From JACVRW01 sp963716215 (GTDB lineage: Bacteria > Actinomycetota > Thermoleophilia > Solirubrobacterales > Thermoleophilaceae), in NCBI GenBank assembly GCA_963716215.1, contig OY970298.1:3038001-3102000 (forward strand): 64,000 nt of DNA. The letters are read 5' to 3'. Every line of letters starts with the position of its first letter. The stretch's first letter is position 1. This document shows positions 46,677 to 54,937 of the stretch, piece by piece. The notes under the pieces were generated by a model that saw nothing but the letters and a program-made list of their open reading frames with translations, ran no database searches and was not told the origin of the DNA. A program made the translations under genes and the position numbers.

Positions 46677-47826
46677 TCAGTCCACGCCGACCGGCCGGTT
46701 GCGCACGAACACCACGCGCGCGCCCAGCTCGGCGGCCTGACGGGCGACCAGCTCGATGGCGGCCGCCTTGAGCTCCGTCAGGTAGAGGTCGCAGTCGGAG
46801 GCGGCCGCTCGTTCGAGGTCCGCCGCCAGCGCCGAGCGGCGGGCCAGGTTGGCGGAGGCCACCACCGGCTCCACCCCATCGCACCCCGGCGCGCCGGTCG
46901 TGAACAGCGCCACCCGCGCGCCCTCCGGAAGCGGCTCGGCCGGCTCGGGCCGCAGCGAGAAGCGCACCGCTTCTGGCGGCGCGACCGCGTCCGCGTGGGC
47001 AAGCAGCAGCTGCGCCCGCAGCAGGCGGTACTCGGCCAGCGGCTCGGGCTCGCCGGGGCCGATCGACGCAGACGGTGCGGTCGGGCTCCACCGGCGGGAT
47101 GCACGAGCCCGAGCCCTCGAAGATCAGCGCGCCCGCCCCCGGGAGCGAAGCGGCCAGCTCGGCGCCGGCCGGCACGTTCGACTCGAACGGCGCGCCCGCG
47201 AGCCCGCCGCCGACGCGCCGGCAGCCGACTGTGCGCACGCGCGCGAGGATCGCGTCCTCGAGGTAGTCGGACGCGGCGTGGCGCGCCCGCGGCGGCGATC
47301 GCGAGCAGCTCGTCCAGGCCGGTGTCAGCGTCGGCCACGCGCGGCTCGGCCGGACCGCCGCGACCCATGCACACGATCACGGGGTCGACGCCGCGGTCGC
47401 GCAGCAGGCCGGCCCAGTGCCCGGCCACGGCGGTCTTGCCGGTGCGCTTGCCGGTGCCGATCACCGCCAGCTTCGGCCCGCCGAAGGCGACGGGCTCGTA
47501 GCGCGGCGGGTCGAGCCGCAGCCCGGGCGCCTCATAGCGCAGGCCAAGGTGCAGCGCGAGCGCCGCCAGGCGCAGCTTGGCGCTCGGCGGCAGGACGGGC
47601 TCGTCGGCGAGGTCGACGACCGCCTCGGCGGTCGGCGCCAGCCTGCGCAGCGCCTCCTCGGGATCGCGCTCGACCGGCCGGCCGTAGCACCTCGTCGAGC
47701 GACCCGGACGGCAGCTTCTCCTCGCCGCCGCAGAACACCACGCCGGCGAGCCGCGTCGAGCCGCGCGAGGGCGTCGCGCACCGCCGCCGGATGGTGCTCG
47801 CCGTCGATGAGCGCGATGACCGCCAC
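46677..47826 (-). CDS. cpgS: Cyclic 2,3-diphosphoglycerate synthetase (four frameshifts)
   Basis: Enzyme that closes 2,3-bisphosphoglycerate to the cyclic form using ATP. The reconstructed protein has about 383 residues. Its pieces follow in order on three frames: MAVIALIDGEHHPAAVRDAL; VFCGGEEKLPSGSLDEVL; YGRPVERDPEEALRRLAPTA; AVVDLADEPVLPPSAKLRLA; the P-loop region KLAVIGTGKRTGKTAVAGHW; VIVCMGRGGPAEPRVADADT; SDYLEDAILARVRTVGCRRV; GGGLAGAPFESNVPAGAEL; ALIFEGSGSCIPPVEPDRT; GARVALFTTGAPGCDG; LYLTELKAAAIELVARQAAE. Breaks lie near 47755, 47690, 47287 and 47065. All conserved parts survive, so consensus errors are likely. Lies 21 bases before the kinase gene. Confidence 0.82.
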
Positions 47827-47844
47827 CCGAAGACCTCGGAGGCG

Positions 47845-48637
47845 CTAGCCGTGCGCCGTCTCGCCCAGCAGGGACTGGTCCTTCTCGTACTCGTAGGTGC
47901 GCGGGTCGAACGAGATGATCGCGTCCTGCTCGTGGAACGGGTACTTGCGGAACACGGTCACGCGCTCCGGGCTCGCCTCGATCACGTTGTAACAGGGCTT
48001 CGTCTTCCCGCGCAGGCGGGTGGTGGAGACGGTGCCGGCGTTGACGACGAACAGGTTCTCCAGCCGCCAGGCGTACGGCACGTGCTTGTGGCCGGACAGC
48101 ACCAGGTGCACGTCGGCGCGCTGCAGGCACTCGAGCGTGTCGCCGGCGTCGTGCACCACGTTGCGCTCGCGGCCGGTGCCGGGCACAGGCAGCAGGTGGT
48201 GGTGGAGGACGAAGATGCGCAGGTAGGCGTCTTGGGAGCCGAAGCGCTCCTCGATCCACGGGTAGCGCCCGCGGCCGATCACGCCGTGGTCGAGGTCCGG
48301 CTCGGTGGAGTCCACGGCCACGATCGACACGCCGTCCGTGTGCAGCTCCGACCGGCGCTCGCCGAACAGCTCCTCGAAGTGCACGTAGCCGACGTTGCGC
48401 GAGTCGTGGTTGCCGGGGATCACGATCATCCGCTCGCACGTCGATCCGGTCGAGGTAGTCGCGCGCGAGCTGGTACTCGCCGCGCAGACCGTCGCTGGTC
48501 AGGTCGCCGGACACGATCACCAGGTCGGGCTCGAGCTCGTTGATCTCGACCAGGGCGCGGTCGAGCAGGCTCGGCACGAAGTGCGGCGAGCCGCAGTGCA
48601 GGTCGGACAGCTGGGCGATCGTGAAGCGGTCGCTCAC
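47845..48637 (-). CDS. Metallophosphoesterase, CpdA-like (one frameshift)
   Basis: Calcineurin-type phosphoesterase of about 264 residues, similar to 3',5'-cyclic-nucleotide phosphodiesterases. All metal motifs are present: AQLSDLHCGSPHF, LVIVSGDLTSDGLRG, VIPGNHDSRN, VLHHHLLPVPG and LSGHKHVPYAW. The N-terminal part (to RDYLDRI) and the C-terminal part (from MIVIPGNHD) lie in different frames; the break is near 48437 (one extra base). GTG 48637 overlaps the folP stop. Next to the cDPG genes it could act on a cyclic phosphate, which is speculation. Confidence 0.85.
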
Positions 48638-49471
48638 ACCGCCTCCCGGCGCAGCTCGGCTTCGAGCCGCAGGTCGTCGCTGGCCCCGTCGGCGAGCGCG
48701 GCTGCGCACGGCCAGGTAGTCGCGCGCGGCTGCCACGTCGTGCACGCGCAGGATGCTGGCGCCGCCGTCGGCCGCCACGCCCACGGCGGCGAGCGTGCCG
48801 GCGTCGCGGGCGGCCGGCGAGCGGCCGGTCGAGCGCCCCGACGAAGTCCTTGCGCGAGACCGCCACCAGCAGCGGCGCCCAGCACAGCCAGCTCGGGCAG
48901 CCGCCGCAGCAGCTCGATCGACTCCGCCGGCGACTTGGCGATGTCGATGCCGGGGTCGAACACGATCCGGTCCTCGTCCACCCCGCGCGCGCACGCCTGC
49001 GCCGCGCGCTCGCGCAGCAGCCTCGATCACGTCCGCCATCACGTCCGCGTAGGCGGGATAGGCCTTGATCTTCGGCGCCACGCGGGTGTGGGTGATGACC
49101 AGCTCGGCGCCCGACTCGGCGCACGCGTCGGCGACCTCGGGGTCGCTCAGCGCGCTCACGTCGTTGACCATCGTCGCGCCCGCGGCCAGCGCCGCCCGCG
49201 CGACCGGGGCGCGCCAGGTGTCGACCGACACCCGCAGCCCGTCGGCGGCGAGCCGCTCGATCAGCGGAACCACGCGCGAACGCTCCTCGTCGACCGACAC
49301 CAGCTCGCGATCGGTGCGCCCCGATTCGCCGCCCACGTCGATGATCGCCGCTCCGGCGGCGGCCAGTCCGTGGGCGCGATCCACGAGCTCTCGCAGGTCC
49401 TTCTCTCCCTGGCGATCCGAGAACGAGTCGGGCGTCGCGTTGACGATCCCCATCAGCAGCGGGACGCTCAC
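48634..49471 (-). CDS. folP: Dihydropteroate synthase (about four frameshifts)
   Basis: Folate pathway enzyme joining p-aminobenzoate and dihydropterin pyrophosphate. Reconstructed length is about 279 residues. MSVPLLMGIVNATPDSFSDR is the family start; GAAIIDVGGESGRTDRELVS, RVSVDTWRAPVARAALAAGA, MVNDVSALSDPEVADACAES, LVITHTRVAPKIKAYPAYAD, RIVFDPGIDIAKSP, LLRRLPELAVLG, LVAVSRKDFVGALDRPL and ASILRVHDVAAARDYLAVR follow. Breaks lie near 49022, 48883, 48825 and 48703. GTG 49471 overlaps the glpD stop. As folP is normally needed, so many frame breaks point to consensus errors, not decay. Confidence 0.87.
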
Positions 49472-51186
49472 GCCGCCTCCTCGGGCGCGGCGCCCGCGCT
49501 GCGCGCCGGTGCCGCCGCGTGGGCGGCCGGCTCGGCGACCGGGGCCGCCGCGCCGCTCGGCACGAGCCCCTCGAGGCGCGACACCTCGGCCCAGTCGCGC
49601 AGCTCCTGTTCGATGCGGGGCTCGTCCCAGCCCAGCTCGCCGGCGATCGCCCGCGCCGCGAGCCGGGCACCCTCCGAGCCGGGCTCGGAGAGGGCGCGCG
49701 CGTCCAGCAGGCCCAGCCGGGTGCGGCGCAACAGCACGTCGGCGAGCGAGCGCGCCTGCTCGTGACCGGCGGCGAAGGCGGCCTCGGCGGCGATGTCGGG
49801 GAGCTCGGGGCAGAGGCGCCCGGACAGCTGCGGGGCGGCGGCGGCGAGGCGCAGCACCTCGCGCGCGGCGTGCCCGTAGCGAGCCGCCAGATGCGCGCGG
49901 CTCTGCTCGTCCACGCCCGGCACCTCCGGCAGCGCGGACGGGTCCTCGGGCTGGCCGATCGGGATCTCGTGCGTGCGGCAGGGCGCCTCGCGGCCCTCGC
50001 GCTCCACGATCCGGTCGACGGCGGACTTGGCCATGCGCCGCCAGGTGGTGAACTTGCCGCCGGTGATGGTCACCAGGCCGGAGCTGGTCTCGTACAGCTC
50101 GGCGCGTCGCGAGATGTCGACCGACTTCTTCGGGTCGCCCGTGGAGATCAGCGGGCGCACGCCCGCGTAGGCGCCGGTCAGATCGCTAGGGGCGACCGCG
50201 GTGCCGAAGAAGCCGTTCACGGCCTCGAGCAGGTAGGCGATGTCGGCGTCGGAGGCCGGCACGTGCTCCAGCGAGCCCTCGTAGTCGTTGTCGGTGGTGC
50301 CGACGAGCGTGCGTCCCAGCCAGGGGAGCACGAACACGGTGCGGCCGCCGCCCGCGGGCACGATCACGCCGACCTCGATCGGCAGCAGGTCGCGCGAGAG
50401 GGTCACGTGGGTGCCGCGGCTCGGCCGGATCCGCGGCATCTCCTCGTGGCGGTAGAGCTCGTCGGGGCGCAGCTGGTCGGCCCACACGCCGGTCGCGTTG
50501 ATCACGTTCGTCCCCGCGACCTCGAACTCGCCGCCCGTCTCGGTGTCGCGCGCCAGCACGCCGACGGCGCGCCCGTCGCGCTCGACCAGCCCGGTCACGT
50601 CGCAGCGATTGGCGATCACGGCGCCGAAGCGCTCGGCCTCGCCGAGCACGCTGAGCACCATGCGCACGTCGTCGGTCTGGCAGTCGTAGAAGAGGTAGGC
50701 GGCCGTCGGGTCGCGCCCCGCGAGCGCCGGGGCCAGCTCCACGGTCTCCGCACCGTCGACGATGCGGTGACGGGCGGGGCTCCACTCCTCCCCCTCCTCG
50801 CGCCCGCGGCGCCAGGCCATCACGTCGTACATGTTCAGCCCCACGCCCGTGAGGCGGTCGGGCCGCTTGCCCTCGAAGCTCGGCACCAGCAGCGGCAGCG
50901 GCTTCACGAGATGCGGGGCGAGCTTCACGAGCAGGGAGCGCTCGAGCAGGGCCTCGCGCACCAGGCCGAGGTCGAAGTTCTGCAGGTAGCGCAGCCCGCC
51001 GTGGATCAGCTTCGATGAGCGGCTGGAGGTGCCGGCCGCGAAGTCGGAGCGCTCGAGCAGCGCCACGCTGTACCCGCGCGAGGCGGCGTCGAGGGCCACC
51101 CCGGCGCCGGTGATGCCGCCGCCGACCACGACCAGGTCGAACGACTCCCGTTCGAGTGAGGCGAGCGCGTCGACGCGCGGGATCAC
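49468..51186 (-). CDS. glpD: Glycerol-3-phosphate dehydrogenase, FAD-dependent
   Basis: Oxidises sn-glycerol-3-phosphate to dihydroxyacetone phosphate, passing electrons to the respiratory chain. The 572-residue protein starts at GTG 51186, overlapping the nitroreductase stop. It has DLVVVGGGITGAGVALDAAS (FAD loop), TSSRSSKLIHGGLRYLQNFD, VNINATGVWADQL-like NVINATGVWADQLRP, RPSRGTHVTLSRDLLP, RTLVGTTDNDYEGSLEHV, SGLVTITGGKFTTWRRMA and the C-terminal DAO_C domain. The last 40 residues are an Ala/Pro-rich tail. It opens the coupling to folP. Confidence 0.95.
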   Translation of the reverse strand: MIPRVDALASLERESFDLVVVGGGITGAGVALDAASRGYSVALLERSDFAAGTSSRSSKLIHGGLRYLQNFDLGLVREALLERSLLVKLAPHLVKPLPLLVPSFEGKRPDRLTGVGLNMYDVMAWRRGREEGEEWSPARHRIVDGAETVELAPALAGRDPTAAYLFYDCQTDDVRMVLSVLGEAERFGAVIANRCDVTGLVERDGRAVGVLARDTETGGEFEVAGTNVINATGVWADQLRPDELYRHEEMPRIRPSRGTHVTLSRDLLPIEVGVIVPAGGGRTVFVLPWLGRTLVGTTDNDYEGSLEHVPASDADIAYLLEAVNGFFGTAVAPSDLTGAYAGVRPLISTGDPKKSVDISRRAELYETSSGLVTITGGKFTTWRRMAKSAVDRIVEREGREAPCRTHEIPIGQPEDPSALPEVPGVDEQSRAHLAARYGHAAREVLRLAAAAPQLSGRLCPELPDIAAEAAFAAGHEQARSLADVLLRRTRLGLLDARALSEPGSEGARLAARAIAGELGWDEPRIEQELRDWAEVSRLEGLVPSGAAAPVAEPAAHAAAPARSAGAAPEEAA

Positions 51187-51692
51187 GGCAGGAACGTTAC
51201 GAAGTCTCCGGGTGGGAGGCGCCCGGGCGGCTCCTTGTCCTGGCGCTGCGGGCCGAGGTGGACCAGGCCCAGCACGCGCTCTTGCGCCGGCACGTCCACG
51301 GCGGCTCGTCCCTCGGGCGTGCGCAGCACGCCCGGCGTGCGCCAGTAGCCGGCCAGGCCGCGCGCGTGTGCCGCGAGCAGCACGTAGGAGATGGCCGCCG
51401 CGACCGCGCAGAGGTCCTCCTCGTCCTGCACGCCGTCGTCGGAGCGCACCTGGCTGGCGACCACGAGCGTCGGCGCGCGGTCGAGCTTGACGGCGGCCTC
51501 CGGTCCGGCGGCCTGCTTGAGCGCCGCCAGCGCCGCGGGCCCGACCACGCGGAAGCGCCACGGGTTGGTGAGGTTGTGGTTCGGCGCCCAGCGCGCGAGC
51601 TCGAACAGCTCCTCGAGCGTCTCGCGGGGCACCGGATCGGTCCCGTAGACCTTGTGGGTGCGCCGCGTGCGGATGGCGTCTTCGAGCTCCAC
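51183..51692 (-). CDS. Nitroreductase-family flavoprotein
   Basis: A 169-residue FMN-dependent reductase. The N-terminus MELEDAIRTRRTHKVYGTDP carries the Arg-rich FMN phosphate motif (RTRRTHKVY), followed by LFELARWAPNHNLTNPWRFR, VAAAISYVLLAAHARGLAGY, WRTPG and RVLGLVHLGPQ. Shorter than typical NfsB-type enzymes, near the size of the NOX/YdjA group. The GTG start at 51692 heads the operon with glpD. Confidence 0.88.
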   Translation of the reverse strand: MELEDAIRTRRTHKVYGTDPVPRETLEELFELARWAPNHNLTNPWRFRVVGPAALAALKQAAGPEAAVKLDRAPTLVVASQVRSDDGVQDEEDLCAVAAAISYVLLAAHARGLAGYWRTPGVLRTPEGRAAVDVPAQERVLGLVHLGPQRQDKEPPGRLPPGDFVTFLP

Positions 51693-51726
51693 CGGGGCTC
51701 GACGCTAGCGGATAGGGTCGCTTCGT

Positions 51727-52554
51727 ATGGCGACTGGCACCGTGCTCGTGACAGGCGCCTCGACCGGTATCGGCGAGGCGACCGCCCTCCACCTGAAGGA
51801 GCTCGGGTTCGACTCCGTCGGTGCCGTGCGCAAGGAGGCCGACGCCGAACGGCTGCGCTCGCGCGGTCTGCGGACGGTCAAGCTCGACGTGACCGACCCG
51901 GCCTCGATCTCCGCCGCGCGAGCCGACCTCGGCGACGCGCCGCTCGCCGGGCTCGTCAACAACGCGGGCATCGCGGTGGCGGCGCCGCTCGAGTTCCTGC
52001 CGCTCGACCAGCTGCGCCTCCAGCTCGAGATCAACCTCGTGGGCCAGGTCGCCGTGACCCAGGCGTTCCTCCCGGCACTGCGCGCCGCGCGCGGACGCAT
52101 CGTCAACGTCAGCTCGATCGGCGGGCGGGTGGCGCCGCCGCTGCTGTCGGCGTACACGGCCTCGAAGTTCGGGCTCGAGGGGGTCAGCGACTCGATGCGC
52201 CGCGAGCTGCTCCCTCACGGTGTGGAGGTGATCCTGATCGAGCCGGGCGGGGTCAAGACGCCGATCTGGGGCAAGGCGGGCAAGCTGGCCGACGACCTCC
52301 TCGAGGACTCGCCGCCGGAGGTCGACCGCCTCTACGGGCGCATGATCGCGGGCGTGCGGCGCCGGACCGCGCAGGTCGAGCAGAAGACCGGGATCGAGCC
52401 ACGCGCGGTGGCCGAGGTGATCGGCACCGCGATGACCGCGAAGCGCCCCCGCACGCGGTACCTGGTCGGCACCGACGCGAAGATCCGCGCGCTGCTGGCG
52501 CAGGTGCTGCCCGACCGGGTGATGGACCGGCTGATCGTGCGCGCGCTCCGCTAG
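51727..52554 (+). CDS. Short-chain dehydrogenase/reductase
   Basis: A 275-residue classical SDR with a complete set of motifs: VLVTGASTGIGEATALHL, LVNNAGIAVAAPLEFL, INLVGQVAVTQAFLP, RIVNVSSIGGRVAPPLLSAY and YTASKFGLEGVSDSMRREL (Tyr and Lys of YxxxK). The C-terminal part PRTRYLVGTDAKIRALLAQV resembles the 17-beta-hydroxysteroid-type group. Substrate unknown. Divergent from the nitroreductase operon; stops four bases into the next convergent gene. Confidence 0.9.
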   Translation: MATGTVLVTGASTGIGEATALHLKELGFDSVGAVRKEADAERLRSRGLRTVKLDVTDPASISAARADLGDAPLAGLVNNAGIAVAAPLEFLPLDQLRLQLEINLVGQVAVTQAFLPALRAARGRIVNVSSIGGRVAPPLLSAYTASKFGLEGVSDSMRRELLPHGVEVILIEPGGVKTPIWGKAGKLADDLLEDSPPEVDRLYGRMIAGVRRRTAQVEQKTGIEPRAVAEVIGTAMTAKRPRTRYLVGTDAKIRALLAQVLPDRVMDRLIVRALR

Positions 52555-53246
52555 TCGGGCTTGCGCCAGACGGCCGCGAACGCGAGCGGCTGACCGCGCA
52601 GCTCCTCCCACTTGGGCTTCAGGGCGAGCCAGGCGTCGTCGATGACCCGCTCGCGCAGCTCGGCGAGCTGCCAGCCGGCGCCGAGCGCCGCGCGGACGTG
52701 GTCGCTCAGCAGGTGCACGTGCGTCTCGATCGCCACCGGCTCGCCCGACGCGCTGTCGAAGTGGGTAGGCATCCCGGCGGCCATGATGAAGTGCGGGTGG
52801 AAGCCGACCAGCACGTAGGTACCGCCCGGTCGGGTCAGCCGGAAGGCCTCGCCGTACAGGGGCCGCAGGTCCGCGAGGTGCTCGTCGACGAGCGACGTGA
52901 CGACGAGGTCGTAGTCCTCCGAGGCGAGCCCCGTCGAGGAGACGTCGGCCTCGACCAGGCGCCGGTGCGCGCCGCGCTCGCGGGCGACCTCGAGCATCTG
53001 CGGAGTCAGATCGACGCCGTCGACCGCTCCGACGCCGCGCTCGCGCAGCCAGGCGCCGGTGCGGCCGGTGCCGCAGCCGAGGTCGGCGGCGGTGCCGGAC
53101 CAGGAGACCTGCTCGAGCGCCTCGAGCAGGTCGATGTCCATCGCGTCCTCCACGGTCTGCTCGTAGGTCTCGACCCACTCGCCGTAGCCGCTGCGCACGT
53201 CCACCGTCCGGTAGCCGCGTGCGTCGAACTGCGCGAAGTCGGCCAC
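52551..53246 (-). CDS. SAM-dependent class I methyltransferase
   Basis: A 231-residue methyltransferase starting at GTG 53246 (MADFAQFDARGYRTVDVRSG). Motif I is TAADLGCGTGRTGAWLRERG, with VDGVDLTPQMLEVARERG, DVSSTGLASEDYDLVVTSLV and LTRPGGTYVLVGFHPHFIM, as in UbiE-like enzymes. The segment GYGEWVETYEQTVED lies before motif I. The target molecule is not evident. Lies three bases after the stop of the flavin-binding gene. Confidence 0.87.
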   Translation of the reverse strand: MADFAQFDARGYRTVDVRSGYGEWVETYEQTVEDAMDIDLLEALEQVSWSGTAADLGCGTGRTGAWLRERGVGAVDGVDLTPQMLEVARERGAHRRLVEADVSSTGLASEDYDLVVTSLVDEHLADLRPLYGEAFRLTRPGGTYVLVGFHPHFIMAAGMPTHFDSASGEPVAIETHVHLLSDHVRAALGAGWQLAELRERVIDDAWLALKPKWEELRGQPLAFAAVWRKPD

Positions 53247-53248
53247 GG

Positions 53249-53887
53249 TCAGTCCAGGCGGTGCAGCAGGGCCTCGCGCTGGCGGCGCTCCTCCTGCTCG
53301 ACGGTCCAGCTCGAGTCGCGCTGGTGGGCCACGCTCACCTCGGCCGAAGTCGGGAGGTCGGCGGGGTCGGGCCAGCTGGCCGGATCCCAGAGCTTGGAGC
53401 GCACGAACGCCTTCGGGCAGTGGGCGTAGACCTCTTCCGCCTCGACCACGATCGCAGTGCGCGGCGGCTTGCCCACCGGGGTCACGCGGTCGAGCAGGTC
53501 GGGCTCGGCGGTAACGCAGGCGCGGCCGTTCACTCGCAGGGTCGTGTCGCGCCCGGGGATCACGAAGATCACGCCGATGCGGCCCGTGGCCACCACGTTC
53601 TCGAGCGTGTCCAGGCGGCGGTTGCCGGTCGCATCCGGAATCGCGAGGTGCTCCTCGTCGAGGACGGTGACGAAGCCCGGCGGTCCGCCGCGCGGGCTGA
53701 CGTCGGCCTGACCCTCGGCGGAGTAGGTGGCGACGAACAGCATCGGCGCGGCGGCGATCAGGCGGCGGCACATCTCGTCGATGCGGCCGATGTCCTTCGT
53801 CACCGCGCGCTCCATGGCGGCGTCGTAGAACTCGCGCAGCTCCTCCGCGTGCTCGAGGGCGCCGTCGAAGGGGTCGCGCGCGGTCAC
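53249..53887 (-). CDS. Pyridoxamine 5'-phosphate oxidase-family flavin-binding protein
   Basis: A 212-residue split-barrel protein of the MSMEG_1061 type. Motifs: CRRLIAAAPMLFVATYSAEG, DVSPRGGPPGFVTVLDEEHL, AIPDATGNRRLDTLENVVAT, GRIGVIFVIPGRDTTLRVNG and AIVVEAEEVYAHCPKAFVRS, which hold the flavin and substrate. Start GTG 53887 is the best of weak choices; no clear Shine-Dalgarno is seen. In an operon with the methyltransferase. Confidence 0.87.
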   Translation of the reverse strand: MTARDPFDGALEHAEELREFYDAAMERAVTKDIGRIDEMCRRLIAAAPMLFVATYSAEGQADVSPRGGPPGFVTVLDEEHLAIPDATGNRRLDTLENVVATGRIGVIFVIPGRDTTLRVNGRACVTAEPDLLDRVTPVGKPPRTAIVVEAEEVYAHCPKAFVRSKLWDPASWPDPADLPTSAEVSVAHQRDSSWTVEQEERRQREALLHRLD

Positions 53888-53910
53888 CCCAGTGACTATT
53901 GCAAAGGGCT

Positions 53911-54717
53911 TCAGAGGGGGAGCTTGTCGACGGTCCGCCCGGTCACGGCGACCGCGTACGCGTTGCGCAGGCTGTGCTCGCGCAAGGCACGCACGCCGGC
54001 GGCCAGCCCGCGCTCGTCGAGGGCCGTGACGAGCCAGAGCAGCTCGTCGGCGCGCGGGCGCAGCGCGGCGATCAGGGCAGTGCCGTCGCCGGGCCTCACC
54101 GTGCGGGCGACCTGGCCGTCGGCGTCGAGCAGCTCGAGCGCGGTGCCGTCCTCGGCGAAGCGAGCGAACACGCCGCTGCGGGCGGGCCCCTCCTCGAGGG
54201 TGGAGCCGCCGCGCACGATGCGTGCGGCCGGCCAGCGCGCCACGACCAGCCGGGTCACGTTCTCGGTGCCGGGGGCGCCGAGCGAGGAGCCCGACGTCGG
54301 GACGCCGACGTCCTCGAGGGCCTGCTTGGCGTCGCGGCAGGGGGCCGAGTCGGCGTCGTCGCACTCGACGCGGACGGGCCGGCGCTCACCCGCGAGGCCG
54401 TGCAGGAAGGGCTCCGGGAACGAGCCCACGATGGCGCGGGTGGGAGCGCGGCGGTCGTCCCACTGCACGTGCTCGCCGGGCGAGAGCTCGTACTCCGCGG
54501 CGGGGGCGTGGGGACGGACGCCGTTGACGAAGTAGGCCCCGCCCGCGGCGGCCTCCGACTCGTCGCGAAGGAGGGTGAGCGGGGTCGCGCCGTCGGGCAC
54601 CTCGGCGAGGCGGACGGAGTCGACCTCGGAGCGGCCGAAGTCGCGGGTCACGGTGAGCTGGACGCCCTGCGGCTCGTGGTCGTCGCCGGCCGCGCCACAG
54701 CCCGCCAGGAGCGGCAC
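53911..54717 (-). CDS. Lipoprotein with DUF4430-like domain
   Basis: Lipoprotein of about 270-280 residues. The lipobox LLAGC follows the first visible start (GTG 54717) by only three codons, so the real start must lie upstream; the same frame reads RAPAHILLALLAVPLLAGC from an ATT codon at 54756, a rare start, or a base error hides a better one. The mature part has LTVTRDFGRSEVDSVRLAEV, LLRDESEAAAGGAYFVNGVR and AEYELSPGEHVQWDDRRA, as in DUF4430. The C-terminal half has no known domain. It sits close to the tRNA gene. Confidence 0.7.
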   Translation of the reverse strand: MPLLAGCGAAGDDHEPQGVQLTVTRDFGRSEVDSVRLAEVPDGATPLTLLRDESEAAAGGAYFVNGVRPHAPAAEYELSPGEHVQWDDRRAPTRAIVGSFPEPFLHGLAGERRPVRVECDDADSAPCRDAKQALEDVGVPTSGSSLGAPGTENVTRLVVARWPAARIVRGGSTLEEGPARSGVFARFAEDGTALELLDADGQVARTVRPGDGTALIAALRPRADELLWLVTALDERGLAAGVRALREHSLRNAYAVAVTGRTVDKLPL

Positions 54718-54815
54718 GGCGAGCAGGGCCAGAAGGATGTGTGCGGGGGCGCGAATCGGGCGGGAGGCTAGCCGGGCCGAACGCAGACCCTGTCGCTACA
54801 ATCGCCGACCGACGA

Positions 54816-54888
54816 GCCGCCATCGTCTAGGGGACTAGGACGCCGCCCTCTCACGGCGGAAACCGGGGTTCGAATCCCCGTGGCGGTA
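54816..54888 (+). tRNA. tRNA-Glu (anticodon CUC)
   Basis: The 73-base cloverleaf is complete: acceptor GCCGCCA/TGGCGGT, D-arm with TCTAGGGGACTAGGA, anticodon stem CCGCC/GGCGG with loop CTCTCAC giving anticodon CTC, and T-arm CCGGGGTTCGAATCCCCG. The discriminator base is A. CCA is not encoded. It is read from the plus strand in the gap between the lipoprotein gene and the hydroxyacid dehydrogenase. The anticodon serves GAG, the favoured Glu codon in this GC-rich genome. Confidence 0.97.
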
Positions 54889-54937
54889 CCTCGCCGATTC
54901 GGCGTCCCCGGGTGTCCGCGTACATCGGATGCATGGG

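Noticed and set aside
46778..49471. A single 897-codon protein starting as dihydropteroate synthase
   Set aside because: It is made by frame breaks joining parts of folP, the phosphoesterase and the cDPG synthetase. Motifs of three separate families appear in pieces on different frames, with GTGA overlaps at the true gene borders.
49468..53178. A 1236-codon fusion of a long Arg-rich region with glycerol-3-phosphate dehydrogenase
   Set aside because: The first half is antisense or out of frame to the SDR, methyltransferase and nitroreductase genes. The real glpD starts at GTG 51186, which overlaps the nitroreductase stop.
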